The position numbers and the translations under genes are program-made. DNA of 64,000 nt from CAVWSM01 sp963798505. GTDB taxonomy: Bacteria; Actinomycetota; Actinomycetes; Jiangellales; Jiangellaceae. The DNA lies in NCBI GenBank assembly GCA_963798505.1, contig CAWCTX010000005.1, positions 62,001 through 126,000 on the forward strand. Direction: 5' to 3'. Below, piece after piece: positions 33,869 to 42,218 of this stretch; positions within the stretch are counted from its first letter, which is position 1, and each line of letters opens with the position of its first letter. The notes under the pieces are model-generated. The model made no database searches. It was not told the DNA's origin and saw only the letters and a list, made by a program, of their open reading frames with translations.

Positions 33869-34431
33869 TCATGGCCTCGACCTTTCCGGTGCTCGCCTCC
33901 GAAGAGGGCGCACCTGAGGGGATCGAGCTCTTCCTTCCCCCGCTCAACGAGATCGTCTGGTCGGCGATCTTCTTCGGCATCATCCTCTTCCTCTTCTGGA
34001 AGTACGTGCTGCCGCAGATGAAGACGGCACTGGACGCGCGGACCGAGGGGATCGAGAAGAAGCTCGAGAAGGCCGAGGCCGACCGGGCGGAGGCGCAGAC
34101 TCTCCTCGAGTCCTACCGCGCCCAGTTGCTCGAGTCTCGCGAAGAGGCGGCGACAATCCGCGCCAAGGCGCAGAGCGATCGGCAGAAGATCGTTGCCGAG
34201 GCGGTGGCGGAGGCACGCCAGGCTGCCCTCGTCGAGACCGAGCGAAGCCATGCTCAGCTAGAGGCCGACGTGCAGCGCGTGCGCTCCGAGCTCACCCGCG
34301 AGGTCGGCACGCTGGCGACCACCCTCGCCGGAAAGATTGTGGGCGAGCAGCTCGACGACGAGCGGGCCAACACGACGGTCGACAGGTTCCTCGAAGACCT
34401 CGAGGCGACCGCCGGCTCAGGGAGAGGCTGA
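33865..34431 (+). CDS. atpF: ATP synthase subunit b
   Basis: The peripheral-stalk subunit b, 188 residues. One N-terminal transmembrane helix (NEIVWSAIFFGIILFLFWKYV) is followed by a long, highly charged coiled coil (for example IEKKLEKAEADRAEAQTLLE) reaching the C-terminus. The GTG at 33865 overlaps the atpE stop; the ATG at 33871 is an alternative two codons in. Its stop shares one base with the atpH ATG (TGATG), so translation is coupled to delta. Confidence 0.95.
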   Translation: MIMASTFPVLASEEGAPEGIELFLPPLNEIVWSAIFFGIILFLFWKYVLPQMKTALDARTEGIEKKLEKAEADRAEAQTLLESYRAQLLESREEAATIRAKAQSDRQKIVAEAVAEARQAALVETERSHAQLEADVQRVRSELTREVGTLATTLAGKIVGEQLDDERANTTVDRFLEDLEATAGSGRG

Positions 34432-35241
34432 TGCTCGGGCCGAGCCGCCGCGCTCTCGCCGAGGCGCGCGAGGCGTTCATCGCGCGGTCGGAGCGACCCG
34501 GCCTTCCCGCAGGTCGGCGAGGAACTGCTCGCAGTGAGCCAAGTGCTCGGCGGTGCCGCCGCCCTGCGTGGCGCGCTGGCCGATGCCGGCACGAGCGCGG
34601 ACCGCAAGAAGTCCCTCGTGAGCGATCTGTTCGGAGCGGGCGTGAGCGCGCTCACCGTCGAGGTCCTGCAGGACCTCGTTTCGCGGCGCTGGTCGAGCCC
34701 GGCTGATCTCAACGACGCCATCGAGCAGCTCGGGGCGGAGGCGCTGTTCGTCCTGGCCGAGCAGGCGGGCACGCTCGACACCGTCGAGGACGAGTTGTTC
34801 CGGTTTGCTCGGATCGTCGAGGCGGAGCCACAGCTGCGCACCGCGCTCGGTGACCTCGCCGTCCCGGGTGCCCGGCGCGCCAATGTCGTCACCGACTTGC
34901 TGGCGGGCAAGGCTGACGCGACCACGGTCACGCTCGTAAGCCACGTGGTCGCCAACCCGCGGGGCCGGCGCATCGAGCAGGCCTTGGAGCAGCTGTCCGA
35001 GCTCGCCGCCCGGCGGCGCGACCAGCTCGTCGCCACAGTCCGCACAGCGGTCGAGCTCACGCCGCAGCAGCAACAGCGGTTGGGCGCGACGCTGGCCCGC
35101 GTCTATGGTCGAGAGGTGCACCTGCAGGTGTCCGTCGATCCCGGCGTCGTCGGCGGCGTCGTCGTGCAGGTGGGCGACGAGGTCATCGACGGCAGCATCG
35201 CAACCAAGCTGGAGCAGGCTCGCCGCCGGCTCTCAGCCTGA
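34431..35241 (+). CDS. atpH: ATP synthase subunit delta, interrupted by an apparent one-base frameshift
   Basis: Subunit delta links the peripheral stalk to F1. The ATG at 34431 (TGATG with atpF) reads LGPSRRALAEAREAFIARSE, typical of AtpH, but then runs out of frame. The remainder (PAFPQVGEELLAVSQVLGGA onward) is in a different frame from about 34497. Removing one base near 34492-34498 yields a 269-residue protein, the normal actinobacterial length, ending VIDGSIATKLEQARRRLS. As written, the cell would have to start at GTG 34534 and lose about 34 residues that contact alpha. Because the operon is otherwise perfect and delta is needed, a sequence error is likely. Confidence 0.88.
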
Positions 35242-35320
35242 CACCCCAAGCACACAGAACCGAACCACACTGAGCACGCGGCGCTCTCGTCGAGGGCGCA
35301 GGATGAGAGAGCAGGGACAC

Positions 35321-37012
35321 ATGGCGGAGCTGACGATCCGGCCGGAGGACATCCGGAGCGCGATCGAGCGACACGTCCAGTCGTATACGCCGGAGACCTC
35401 CCGTGAGGAGGTCGGCAGGGTCATCGACGCGGGCGACGGGATCGCCCACGTCGAGGGTCTGCACTCGGCGATGGCCAACGAGCTCCTCGAGTTCGAGAAC
35501 GGCACCCTTGGCCTGGCGCTCAACCTCGACGTGCGCGAGATCGGTGCGGTCGTGCTCGGCGACTACCAGGGCATCGAAGAGGGACAGCCGGTCAAGCGCA
35601 CAGGCGAGATCCTCTCCGTGCCCGTCGGCGACGCCTTCCTTGGCCGCGTCGTCGGCCCGCTGGGCGAGCCCATTGACGGCCTCGGCGAGATCACCGCCGA
35701 GGGTCGGCGCGCTCTTGAGCTGCAGGCGCCCTCGGTCGTCCAGCGCCAAGGTGTCAAGGAGCCGCTGCAGACCGGCATCAAGGCCATCGACTCGATGACC
35801 CCGATCGGCCGCGGCCAGCGCCAGCTGATCATCGGTGACCGCCAGACCGGCAAGACCGCTGTCGCGATCGACACGATCATCAACCAGCGCGACAACTGGA
35901 AGTCGGGGGACGAGAAGCTGCAGGTGCGCTGCATCTACGTCGCCATCGGCCAGAAGGGCTCCACGATCGCCGCCGTGCGGCAGGCGCTCGAGGACGCCGG
36001 CGCGCTGGAATACACCACGATCGTTGCGGCGCCTGCGTCCGACCCGGCTGGCTACAAGTACATCGCTCCCTACACCGGGTCCGCGATCGGCCAGCACTGG
36101 ATGTACCAGGGCAAGCACGTCCTCATCGTCTTCGACGACCTGTCCAAGCAGGCCGAGGCCTACCGCGCCGTCTCGCTGCTGCTGCGCCGCCCGCCGGGGC
36201 GCGAGGCTTACCCGGGTGACGTCTTCTACCTGCACTCGCGCTTGCTCGAGCGCTGCGCCAAGCTCTCCGACGATCTCGGCGCCGGCTCGATGACCGGACT
36301 GCCGATCATCGAGACCAAGGGCAACGACGTCTCGGCGTTCATCCCGACCAACGTGATCTCGATCACCGACGGGCAGTGCTTCCTGGAGACCGACCTGTTC
36401 AACTCGGGCGTCCGGCCGGCGATCAACGTCGGCATCTCGGTGTCCCGGGTCGGCGGTTCAGCGCAGATCAAGGCGATCCGCAAGGTCGCCGGCTCGCTGC
36501 GCATCGACCTCGCCCAGTACCGCGACCTCGAAGCGTTCGCCGCGTTCGCGTCCGACCTCGACAAGGCCTCCCGCGCCCAGCTTGACCGCGGCGCCCGCCT
36601 CGTCGAGCTGCTCAAGCAGGGCCAGTACACCCCGTACGCCGTCAACCACCAGGTGGTCTCGCTGTGGGCCGGCACAACGGGTGAGCTGGACGAGGTGCCG
36701 CTGGAGGACATCCGGCGCTTTGAGCGGGAGTTCCTCGACTTCCTGGGCCGCGACCACGCCGAGATCCTCGACAGCATCCAGAACACCAAGGATCTGTCCA
36801 GCGACACGGTCACCTTGCTGGAGAAGGCGATCGGTGAGTTCAAGGGTGAGTTCGTGACCGCTTCCGGTCAGCCGCTGGTCAAGGACGAGCCCATCGCCCC
36901 GCTCACGGACGAGGACCGGGAGGAGCTCGAGATCCGTCGCCCGACCGCTGAGCAGCTCAAGAAGGCCGTTGGCTCTGCCGGCGACGCCCAGGCTCCGACC
37001 GGCGGAATCTGA
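35321..37012 (+). CDS. atpA: ATP synthase subunit alpha
   Basis: F1 subunit alpha, 563 residues from ATG 35321 (MAELTIRPEDIRSAIERHV). The beta-barrel domain (GDGIAHVEGLHSAMANEL) precedes the nucleotide domain with the P-loop GDRQTGKTAVAID, the YVAIGQKGSTIAAV segment and the VFDDLSKQAEAYR Walker B. The arginine finger region lies in ISVSRVGGSAQIKA. The C-terminal tail beyond residue 510 (LVKDEPIAPLTDEDREELEI) is longer than in E. coli, as in other actinobacteria. It is followed by atpG after three bases. Confidence 0.97.
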   Translation: MAELTIRPEDIRSAIERHVQSYTPETSREEVGRVIDAGDGIAHVEGLHSAMANELLEFENGTLGLALNLDVREIGAVVLGDYQGIEEGQPVKRTGEILSVPVGDAFLGRVVGPLGEPIDGLGEITAEGRRALELQAPSVVQRQGVKEPLQTGIKAIDSMTPIGRGQRQLIIGDRQTGKTAVAIDTIINQRDNWKSGDEKLQVRCIYVAIGQKGSTIAAVRQALEDAGALEYTTIVAAPASDPAGYKYIAPYTGSAIGQHWMYQGKHVLIVFDDLSKQAEAYRAVSLLLRRPPGREAYPGDVFYLHSRLLERCAKLSDDLGAGSMTGLPIIETKGNDVSAFIPTNVISITDGQCFLETDLFNSGVRPAINVGISVSRVGGSAQIKAIRKVAGSLRIDLAQYRDLEAFAAFASDLDKASRAQLDRGARLVELLKQGQYTPYAVNHQVVSLWAGTTGELDEVPLEDIRRFEREFLDFLGRDHAEILDSIQNTKDLSSDTVTLLEKAIGEFKGEFVTASGQPLVKDEPIAPLTDEDREELEIRRPTAEQLKKAVGSAGDAQAPTGGI

Positions 37013-37015
37013 CCG

Positions 37016-37963
37016 ATGGGAGCACAGCTGCGTGTCTTGCGCCGGCGGATCCGATCGGTCGAGTCGACCAAGAAGATCACCCGTGCGCAGGAGCTCATCG
37101 CCGCGTCGCGCATCGTCAAGGCGCAGCAGCGGGTCGAGGCAGCACGGCCGTATGCCAGCCAGCTGCTGAGGGCGCTCGAGGCTGTCGCCGCCAAGAGCAA
37201 CCTCGACCACCCGTTGCTCAACGAGTCCGAGGCGCCGACGCGATCGGCGGTCCTGATCGTGACGAGCGACCGAGGCTTCGCAGGCGCCTACACCTCGGGT
37301 GCGATCCGTGAGGCCGAGAAGCTGGCCGGGTTCCTCAGGGAGCAGGGCCAGGAGGTCATCCCCTACGTCATCGGCCGCAAGGGACTGTCGTTCTTCCGGT
37401 TCCGCGGCCGCCAGGTGGGCGGCGAGTGGAGCGGGTTCTCCGAGAACCCTGTGTACGCCAACGCCGCCGACGTCGGGGACGAGCTGCTCAGGGCGTTTCT
37501 GCTGCCGACCGAGGAAGGCGGCGTTGACGAGCTCCACATCGTCTACACGCAGTTCGTCAGCATGGTCGTGCAGCGGCCCCGAGCTCGCCGACTGCTGCCG
37601 ATCATCGTCACCGAGGCCCCGACCGTGCCGGGCGAGGCGACTGGAGAGCGCGAGACAGATGTCTCCGCGGATGGCGTCGTCGACCCGTTGTACGAGTTCG
37701 AGCCCTCGCCCGAAGACGTTCTCGACGCGCTGCTGCCCAAGTACGTCAACGTGCTCATCTACAACTCGTTGCTGCAGTCGGCAGCCTCCGAGCACGCTGC
37801 CCGTCGCCGAGCGATGAAGTCGGCGACCGACAATGCCGAAGAGCTCATCCGTACGTATACGCGGTCAGCCAACCAGGCCCGACAGGCCGAGATCACCCAG
37901 GAAATCAGCGAGATCGTCGGTGGCGCGGACGCGCTGGCCGCCGCATCCGCGGGGAGCGAATGA
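37016..37963 (+). CDS. atpG: ATP synthase subunit gamma
   Basis: The rotating central-stalk subunit, 315 residues. The N-terminal helix (MGAQLRVLRRRIRSVESTKK, then ITRAQELIAASRI) and the C-terminal helix (SEHAARRRAMKSATDNAEEL) form the coiled coil; the LIVTSDRGFAGAY strand is the family signature. It carries an acidic insertion around residues 205-225 (TGERETDVSADGV), comparable to gamma insertions reported in mycobacteria that limit ATP hydrolysis, though I cannot align them here. The stop overlaps the atpD ATG (ATGA). Confidence 0.96.
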   Translation: MGAQLRVLRRRIRSVESTKKITRAQELIAASRIVKAQQRVEAARPYASQLLRALEAVAAKSNLDHPLLNESEAPTRSAVLIVTSDRGFAGAYTSGAIREAEKLAGFLREQGQEVIPYVIGRKGLSFFRFRGRQVGGEWSGFSENPVYANAADVGDELLRAFLLPTEEGGVDELHIVYTQFVSMVVQRPRARRLLPIIVTEAPTVPGEATGERETDVSADGVVDPLYEFEPSPEDVLDALLPKYVNVLIYNSLLQSAASEHAARRRAMKSATDNAEELIRTYTRSANQARQAEITQEISEIVGGADALAAASAGSE

Positions 37964-39420
37964 GAGACATCATGACCACAACCGCAGAGCAGACGGCCCC
38001 GTCGTCGGGTCGCGTCGCACGGGTCAACGGCCCGGTCGTCGATGCGGAGTTTCCCGGCGACGCGATGCCCGACATCTATAACGCGCTCACCATCGAGCTC
38101 GACCTGTCAGACCAAGGCGAGGGCGAAGCCGAGGGTAAGACGACCATCACGCTCGAGGTGGCGCAGCACATCGGCGACAACCTCGTCCGGGCCATCTCGA
38201 TGAACCCGACCGATGGGCTCGTCCGCGGCGCCGAGGTCGTCAACACCGGCGGGCCGATCAGCGTGCCGGTCGGCGACGTGGTCAAGGGTCACGTCTTCAA
38301 CGCCCTCGGCAAGCCGCTCGACGTGGCCTCCGTCGAGGTCACCGAAACCTGGCCGATCCACCGGCCGGCCCCGAGCTTCGACCAGCTCGAGGGCAGGACC
38401 AGCATGATGGTGACCGGCATCAAGGTCATCGACCTGCTGACGCCGTACGTCGAGGGCGGCAAGATCGGCCTGTTCGGGGGCGCCGGCGTCGGCAAGACGG
38501 TCCTCATCCAGGAGATGATCCGCCGCGTAGCGCAGGAGTTCGGCGGCGTCTCGGTGTTCGCCGGTGTCGGCGAGCGCACCCGCGAGGGCAACGACCTGTT
38601 CACGGAGATGACCGAGTCGGGTGTCATCGACTCGACGGCGCTGGTGTTCGGCCAGATGGACGAGCCCCCCGGCACCCGGCTCCGCGTCGCGCTCTCCGCG
38701 CTCACGATGGCGGAGTACTTCCGCGACGTGCAGAAGCAGGACGTGCTGCTGTTCATCGACAACATCTTCCGGTTCACCCAGGCCGGCTCCGAGGTGTCGA
38801 CGCTGCTGGGCCGCATGCCGTCCGCCGTCGGCTACCAGCCGACGCTGGCCGACGAGATGGGCGTGCTGCAGGAGCGGATCACCTCCACGCGAGGCCACTC
38901 GATCACGTCGATGCAGGCGATCTACGTCCCCGCCGACGACATCACCGACCCGGCGCCGCACACCGCGTTCGCCCACCTGGACGCAACCACGGTCCTCTCG
39001 CGCCCGATCTCGCAGTTGGGCATCTACCCGGCGGTCGACCCGCTCGACTCGACGAGCCGGATCCTCGACCCGCGCTATATCGGCGAGGAGCACTACCGCA
39101 TCGCCACGCGGGTCAAGGAGATCTTGCAGAAGTTCAAGGACCTGCAGGACATCATCGCGCTGCTGGGCATCGACGAGCTGTCGGAAGAGGACAAGATCGT
39201 CGTCCAGCGGGCACGGCGTATCCAGCGCTTCCTGTCGCAGAACTTCTTCGTTGCCAAGCAGTTCACCGGCCAGGAAGGTTCGTTCGTCCCGCTCGAGGAG
39301 ACCCTGCAGGCGTTCGACGCCCTCTGCAAGGGCGAGTTCGACGATCTGCCCGAGCAGGCGTTCCTCTCGATCGGCGGCATCGACGACCTCAAGGCCAAGG
39401 CCAAGCAGATCACGGGCTGA
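37960..39420 (+). CDS. atpD: ATP synthase subunit beta
   Basis: The catalytic F1 subunit, 486 residues from ATG 37960, which overlaps the atpG stop. An ATG at 37972 (MTTTAEQTAPSSG) is an equally good start and would give 482. It shows GRVARVNGPVVDAEFPGD at the barrel, the P-loop FGGAGVGKTVLIQE, the catalytic Glu in FAGVGERTREGND, Walker B VLLFIDNIFRFTQAGSE, DELSEEDK and the C-terminal helical domain. All catalytic residues are present. Confidence 0.97.
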   Translation: MRDIMTTTAEQTAPSSGRVARVNGPVVDAEFPGDAMPDIYNALTIELDLSDQGEGEAEGKTTITLEVAQHIGDNLVRAISMNPTDGLVRGAEVVNTGGPISVPVGDVVKGHVFNALGKPLDVASVEVTETWPIHRPAPSFDQLEGRTSMMVTGIKVIDLLTPYVEGGKIGLFGGAGVGKTVLIQEMIRRVAQEFGGVSVFAGVGERTREGNDLFTEMTESGVIDSTALVFGQMDEPPGTRLRVALSALTMAEYFRDVQKQDVLLFIDNIFRFTQAGSEVSTLLGRMPSAVGYQPTLADEMGVLQERITSTRGHSITSMQAIYVPADDITDPAPHTAFAHLDATTVLSRPISQLGIYPAVDPLDSTSRILDPRYIGEEHYRIATRVKEILQKFKDLQDIIALLGIDELSEEDKIVVQRARRIQRFLSQNFFVAKQFTGQEGSFVPLEETLQAFDALCKGEFDDLPEQAFLSIGGIDDLKAKAKQITG

Positions 39421-39491
39421 CGCTCCGCGAGGCGCTCGACGTCCGGCCACCATCCCGTACCCACCCACTCGTACCCAAGGAGCACGCAACC

Positions 39492-39854
39492 GTGGCCAAG
39501 CCCCTGCAGGTCGAGGTGGTCGCAGCCGACCACCTCGTATGGACCGGCGAGGCTGAGCTCGTCGTCGCTCGCACGGTCGAGGGCGACATCGGCATCATGG
39601 CCGGTCATGAGCCGGTCTTTGGCGTACTCGTGACCGGCCCGGTCCGGGTCCGCACAACCGAGGGCGTGGTCGTCGCCGCCGTCCATGGAGGGTTTCTGTC
39701 CGTGGCCGAAGACCGGGTCGCCGTCCTTGCCGAGGCCGCTGAGCTCTCCGAAGACATCGATGTGGACCGTGCGCGGCAGGCCCTGACCGACGCCGAGGAC
39801 GAGGAAGCCCGCCGCCGCGCGGAGACGCGCGTGCGCGTCGCCGAGTCGTCCTGA
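39492..39854 (+). CDS. atpC: ATP synthase subunit epsilon
   Basis: Subunit epsilon (120 residues) couples F1 to the c ring and inhibits ATP hydrolysis. The N-terminal beta sandwich (LQVEVVAADHLVWTGEAELV, GDIGIMAGHEPVFGVL) is complete. The C-terminal helix region is short (DIDVDRARQALTDAEDEEAR, then a few residues), as in mycobacterial epsilon. The GTG start lies behind CAAGGAGCACG. The 71-base gap after atpD contains no gene. It closes the atp operon. Confidence 0.95.
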   Translation: MAKPLQVEVVAADHLVWTGEAELVVARTVEGDIGIMAGHEPVFGVLVTGPVRVRTTEGVVVAAVHGGFLSVAEDRVAVLAEAAELSEDIDVDRARQALTDAEDEEARRRAETRVRVAESS

Positions 39855-39876
39855 CGGGGCGACGAGGAGGGAGGGG

Positions 39877-40320
39877 GTGCTCGACTCGCTTCTCGGCTGG
39901 GTCGCGCTCCTTGTCCTTGTCCTCGTCCTCCTGGTCATCGCCGGTCTCATCGCGTTGTCCCTGCGTCGACGCGTCCTGCAGCGCGACGGTGGCTTCGACC
40001 TGTGCGTGCGGCTGCACCCGGGCCAATGGGGGGGCGGCTGGGTTTTCGGGATCGGGCGCTACCAGGGGGATCGCATCCTCTGGTTCCGGACGTTCGGCGT
40101 CGGCCTGCGGGCACGCCAGGTTTTCCTCCGGCGCGAGCTCGCCCTCCTGAAGCGGTCCGAACCCGGCCCGGAGGACGGCGTCCACGTACCGCCCGGGCAC
40201 ATCCTGCTGGCCTGCCGCTACGACGGCAGCCCCATCGACCTCACCATGGACGCGCTCGCCGTCACCGGCTTCGTGACCTGGCTCGAGTCGGCACCGCCCG
40301 GCGAGCACCTGGTCGCCTGA
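39877..40320 (+). CDS. DUF2550-family membrane protein
   Basis: A 147-residue protein with a single N-terminal transmembrane helix (WVALLVLVLVLLVIAGLIAL) followed by a basic RRR and a cytoplasmic domain (RDGGFDLCVRLHPGQWGGGW and RYQGDRILWFRTFGVGLR). This DUF2550 protein is nearly always encoded right after atpC in actinobacteria, as here with a 22-base gap. A function in ATP synthase or membrane biology is only suggested by this linkage. The start is GTG behind GAGGAGGGAGGG. Confidence 0.88.
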   Translation: MLDSLLGWVALLVLVLVLLVIAGLIALSLRRRVLQRDGGFDLCVRLHPGQWGGGWVFGIGRYQGDRILWFRTFGVGLRARQVFLRRELALLKRSEPGPEDGVHVPPGHILLACRYDGSPIDLTMDALAVTGFVTWLESAPPGEHLVA

Positions 40321-40363
40321 TCGGCGGGTGGCGCCGAATGACCACGAGGAGTACGACTTCCCA

Positions 40364-40395
40364 CGCACCGACAGGGCTTCCTGCCTGGTGGTGCG
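40364..40395. terminator. Bidirectional terminator between DUF2550 and the AbiEi-like gene
   Basis: CGCACC (40364-40369) pairs with GGTGCG (40390-40395), with a second inner stem CAGG/CCTG, in the 93-base gap between convergent genes. It could stop transcription from both sides. There is no T-run. Confidence 0.5.
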
Positions 40396-40413
40396 GGGAA
40401 AGTCCTTGCGGTG

Positions 40414-41373
40414 CTAGACGTACAGGCGCTTTCGCCGCCGTCCGCGACGCGTTGTATCGCGCACGCGCTCGGCCAACGAGCGGGGTGTCGTGAAGTCGTC
40501 CCAGATGATCCGCGCGAACTCGGGTCCGAGATCTCGGATCCTCTCCTCGCGCCGCTTCTCCCGGAAGACGATCTCGCTGGCCTCGCGCGGATCTGCCCCG
40601 TCGGGGACCTTGTACTTGATCTTGCCGTCGAACTCCACGACGGTGTTCTCCTCCTCGAGGTAGAAGTCCACCCGTCCGACGAGCCGACCGTCGACGAAGA
40701 ACTCGTACTGTGGCTGGATGTCGGCGAACCCCATCTCCAAAAGGAACAGCCTCGTACGCGTTTCGCCGACGCTCTCGGTAAGCCCGTCTGCAACCGAGAT
40801 CACCCGGCCAGCCTGGCGTGCCCCTTGCCAGTCACGCATGACTTCGAACCTTGCTCGAAGCACGTCCATCGGAAGGCCGCCATGCAAAGCCGCATCGGCG
40901 ACGGCCACCGCTGGCGCATATCGGCTTGTCCGCGCGACATCGATGACCGTGCGGGCGAGATCGAAGACCTCAATGCCGTCGAGGACCACCACCTCGTACG
41001 GGTCAACGCGGGCAGGATGGTGCTTGACCCCGCCCTCGGTCCGACCGGACCGCAGCGAGCCGCGGGTGAAATGCACCAGATTGAGAGGCAGCTGCCACAG
41101 CGGCAGCTCGTGCTCCGCCGCGGCAGACACATGGCTGGCCACGGCGGGCTCCTTGAGCTGCCGAGCCGCCGCGTGGATCTTGCGTAGGTACCGCTGCTCC
41201 GGTCCCAGCGCGACCCAGAGTTCACGGTCGATGTACGCCCCGCGCCGTACGCGCGCCCACTCCTTGCCCACCAGGCGGTCGATCTCGTTCGACGAGTAGC
41301 CAACCGCGAGGGCCTGGTGACGCAGGAACACCCCGCACTGCTGCGCCGCCAAGGCCGCAAGTGGTCCGTCCAT
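40414..41373 (-). CDS. AbiEi-like antitoxin-domain protein with C-terminal nuclease-like domain
   Basis: A 319-residue protein. The first 60 residues resemble the winged-helix AbiEi antitoxin domain (CGVFLRHQALAVGYSSNEID, RLVGKEWARVRRGAYID). The middle keeps the AbiEi-like LVHFTRGSLRSG and GIEVFDLARTVIDVARTS patterns. The C-terminus (ETRTRLFLLEMGFADIQPQY, GRVDFYLEEENTVVEFDGKIKY) has the spacing of a DUF559/Vsr-like PD-(D/E)xK fold with Asp, Glu and Lys in place. No AbiEii nucleotidyltransferase is adjacent, so it is not a classical type IV toxin-antitoxin pair. Stand-alone proteins of this design are common in actinobacteria and unexplained. Confidence 0.8.
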   Translation of the reverse strand: MDGPLAALAAQQCGVFLRHQALAVGYSSNEIDRLVGKEWARVRRGAYIDRELWVALGPEQRYLRKIHAAARQLKEPAVASHVSAAAEHELPLWQLPLNLVHFTRGSLRSGRTEGGVKHHPARVDPYEVVVLDGIEVFDLARTVIDVARTSRYAPAVAVADAALHGGLPMDVLRARFEVMRDWQGARQAGRVISVADGLTESVGETRTRLFLLEMGFADIQPQYEFFVDGRLVGRVDFYLEEENTVVEFDGKIKYKVPDGADPREASEIVFREKRREERIRDLGPEFARIIWDDFTTPRSLAERVRDTTRRGRRRKRLYV

Positions 41374-41560
41374 CCCAGGGATTCTGGTTGCGTTGAGACC
41401 ACGTTGGACGAGTCAATGCTGATCTGTGGACAGCGAGCCCAGTGGCGCCAGGGCGTGCGGCCAGCCGAAAAGAGTGTCCGGCCCGATCCACCGCCAGGCT
41501 TGCCCCCGCTCCGCTAGGGCTGCAAGCCTGTCGAGGCGGAGAAAGGCCTGCTAGTCGTGA

Positions 41561-42148
41561 TCATTCTCCGCTGGGGTAGCGGTCGCTGCCGGGAACCCAC
41601 AGCACGTCGCCGGCCTCGCGGTTGGCGTACCTCGCCAGGACGAACAACAGGTCGGAGAGCCGGTTGAGGTAGCGGATGGCGAGCGGGTTCATGGAGTCGC
41701 CATGGGCCTCGAAGGCCGCCCATGCGGAGCGCTCGGCGCGGCGCGCGATCGTTCGGGCCACATGCAGGTGCGCCGCCCCGACGCTGCCGCCGGGCAGCAC
41801 GAACGAGCGCAGCGCCGGCAGCGCGCCGTTGAAGTGGTCGCAGCGCTCCTCGATCCAGTCGACATAGATCTGGGTCACCCGCAGCGGCGGGTGCGGCGGG
41901 TCGGCGACCACCGGGTTGCCCAGGTCGGCGCCGGCGTCGAAAAGGTCGTTCTGCACGCGAATGAGCGTCTGCACGACGTCCTCGTCCAGCCCGCCGAGCG
42001 CCAGGGCGACACCGATCGCGGCGTTGGTCTCATCGACGTCGGCATAGGCGACCAGCCGCAGGTCGGTCTTGGGCACGCGGCTCATGTCGACCAGCGCGGT
42101 GCTGCCCTCGTCGCCGGTGCGGGTGTAGATGCGGGTGAGGTTGACCAT
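41561..42148 (-). CDS. Cob(I)yrinic acid a,c-diamide adenosyltransferase, PduO type
   Basis: A 195-residue PduO-type ATP:corrinoid adenosyltransferase. Signature elements are the N-terminal RIYTRTGDEGSTAL ATP-binding stretch, AYADVDETNAAIGVA, and the active-site helix ARTIARRAERSAWAA with its paired Arg and Glu, followed by YLNRLSDLLFVLARYAN. It makes adenosylcobalamin, the cofactor of methylmalonyl-CoA mutase, linking it functionally to the epimerase and MeaB genes at 60-62.8 kb. It is divergent from murA with a 70-base gap. Confidence 0.93.
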   Translation of the reverse strand: MVNLTRIYTRTGDEGSTALVDMSRVPKTDLRLVAYADVDETNAAIGVALALGGLDEDVVQTLIRVQNDLFDAGADLGNPVVADPPHPPLRVTQIYVDWIEERCDHFNGALPALRSFVLPGGSVGAAHLHVARTIARRAERSAWAAFEAHGDSMNPLAIRYLNRLSDLLFVLARYANREAGDVLWVPGSDRYPSGE

Positions 42149-42218
42149 GTCGGCAGCCTAGGCCCGCACCCGGCAACGCAGATCGGGGGAAACCACGGGA
42201 GGCCCTACGATTGCGCGA

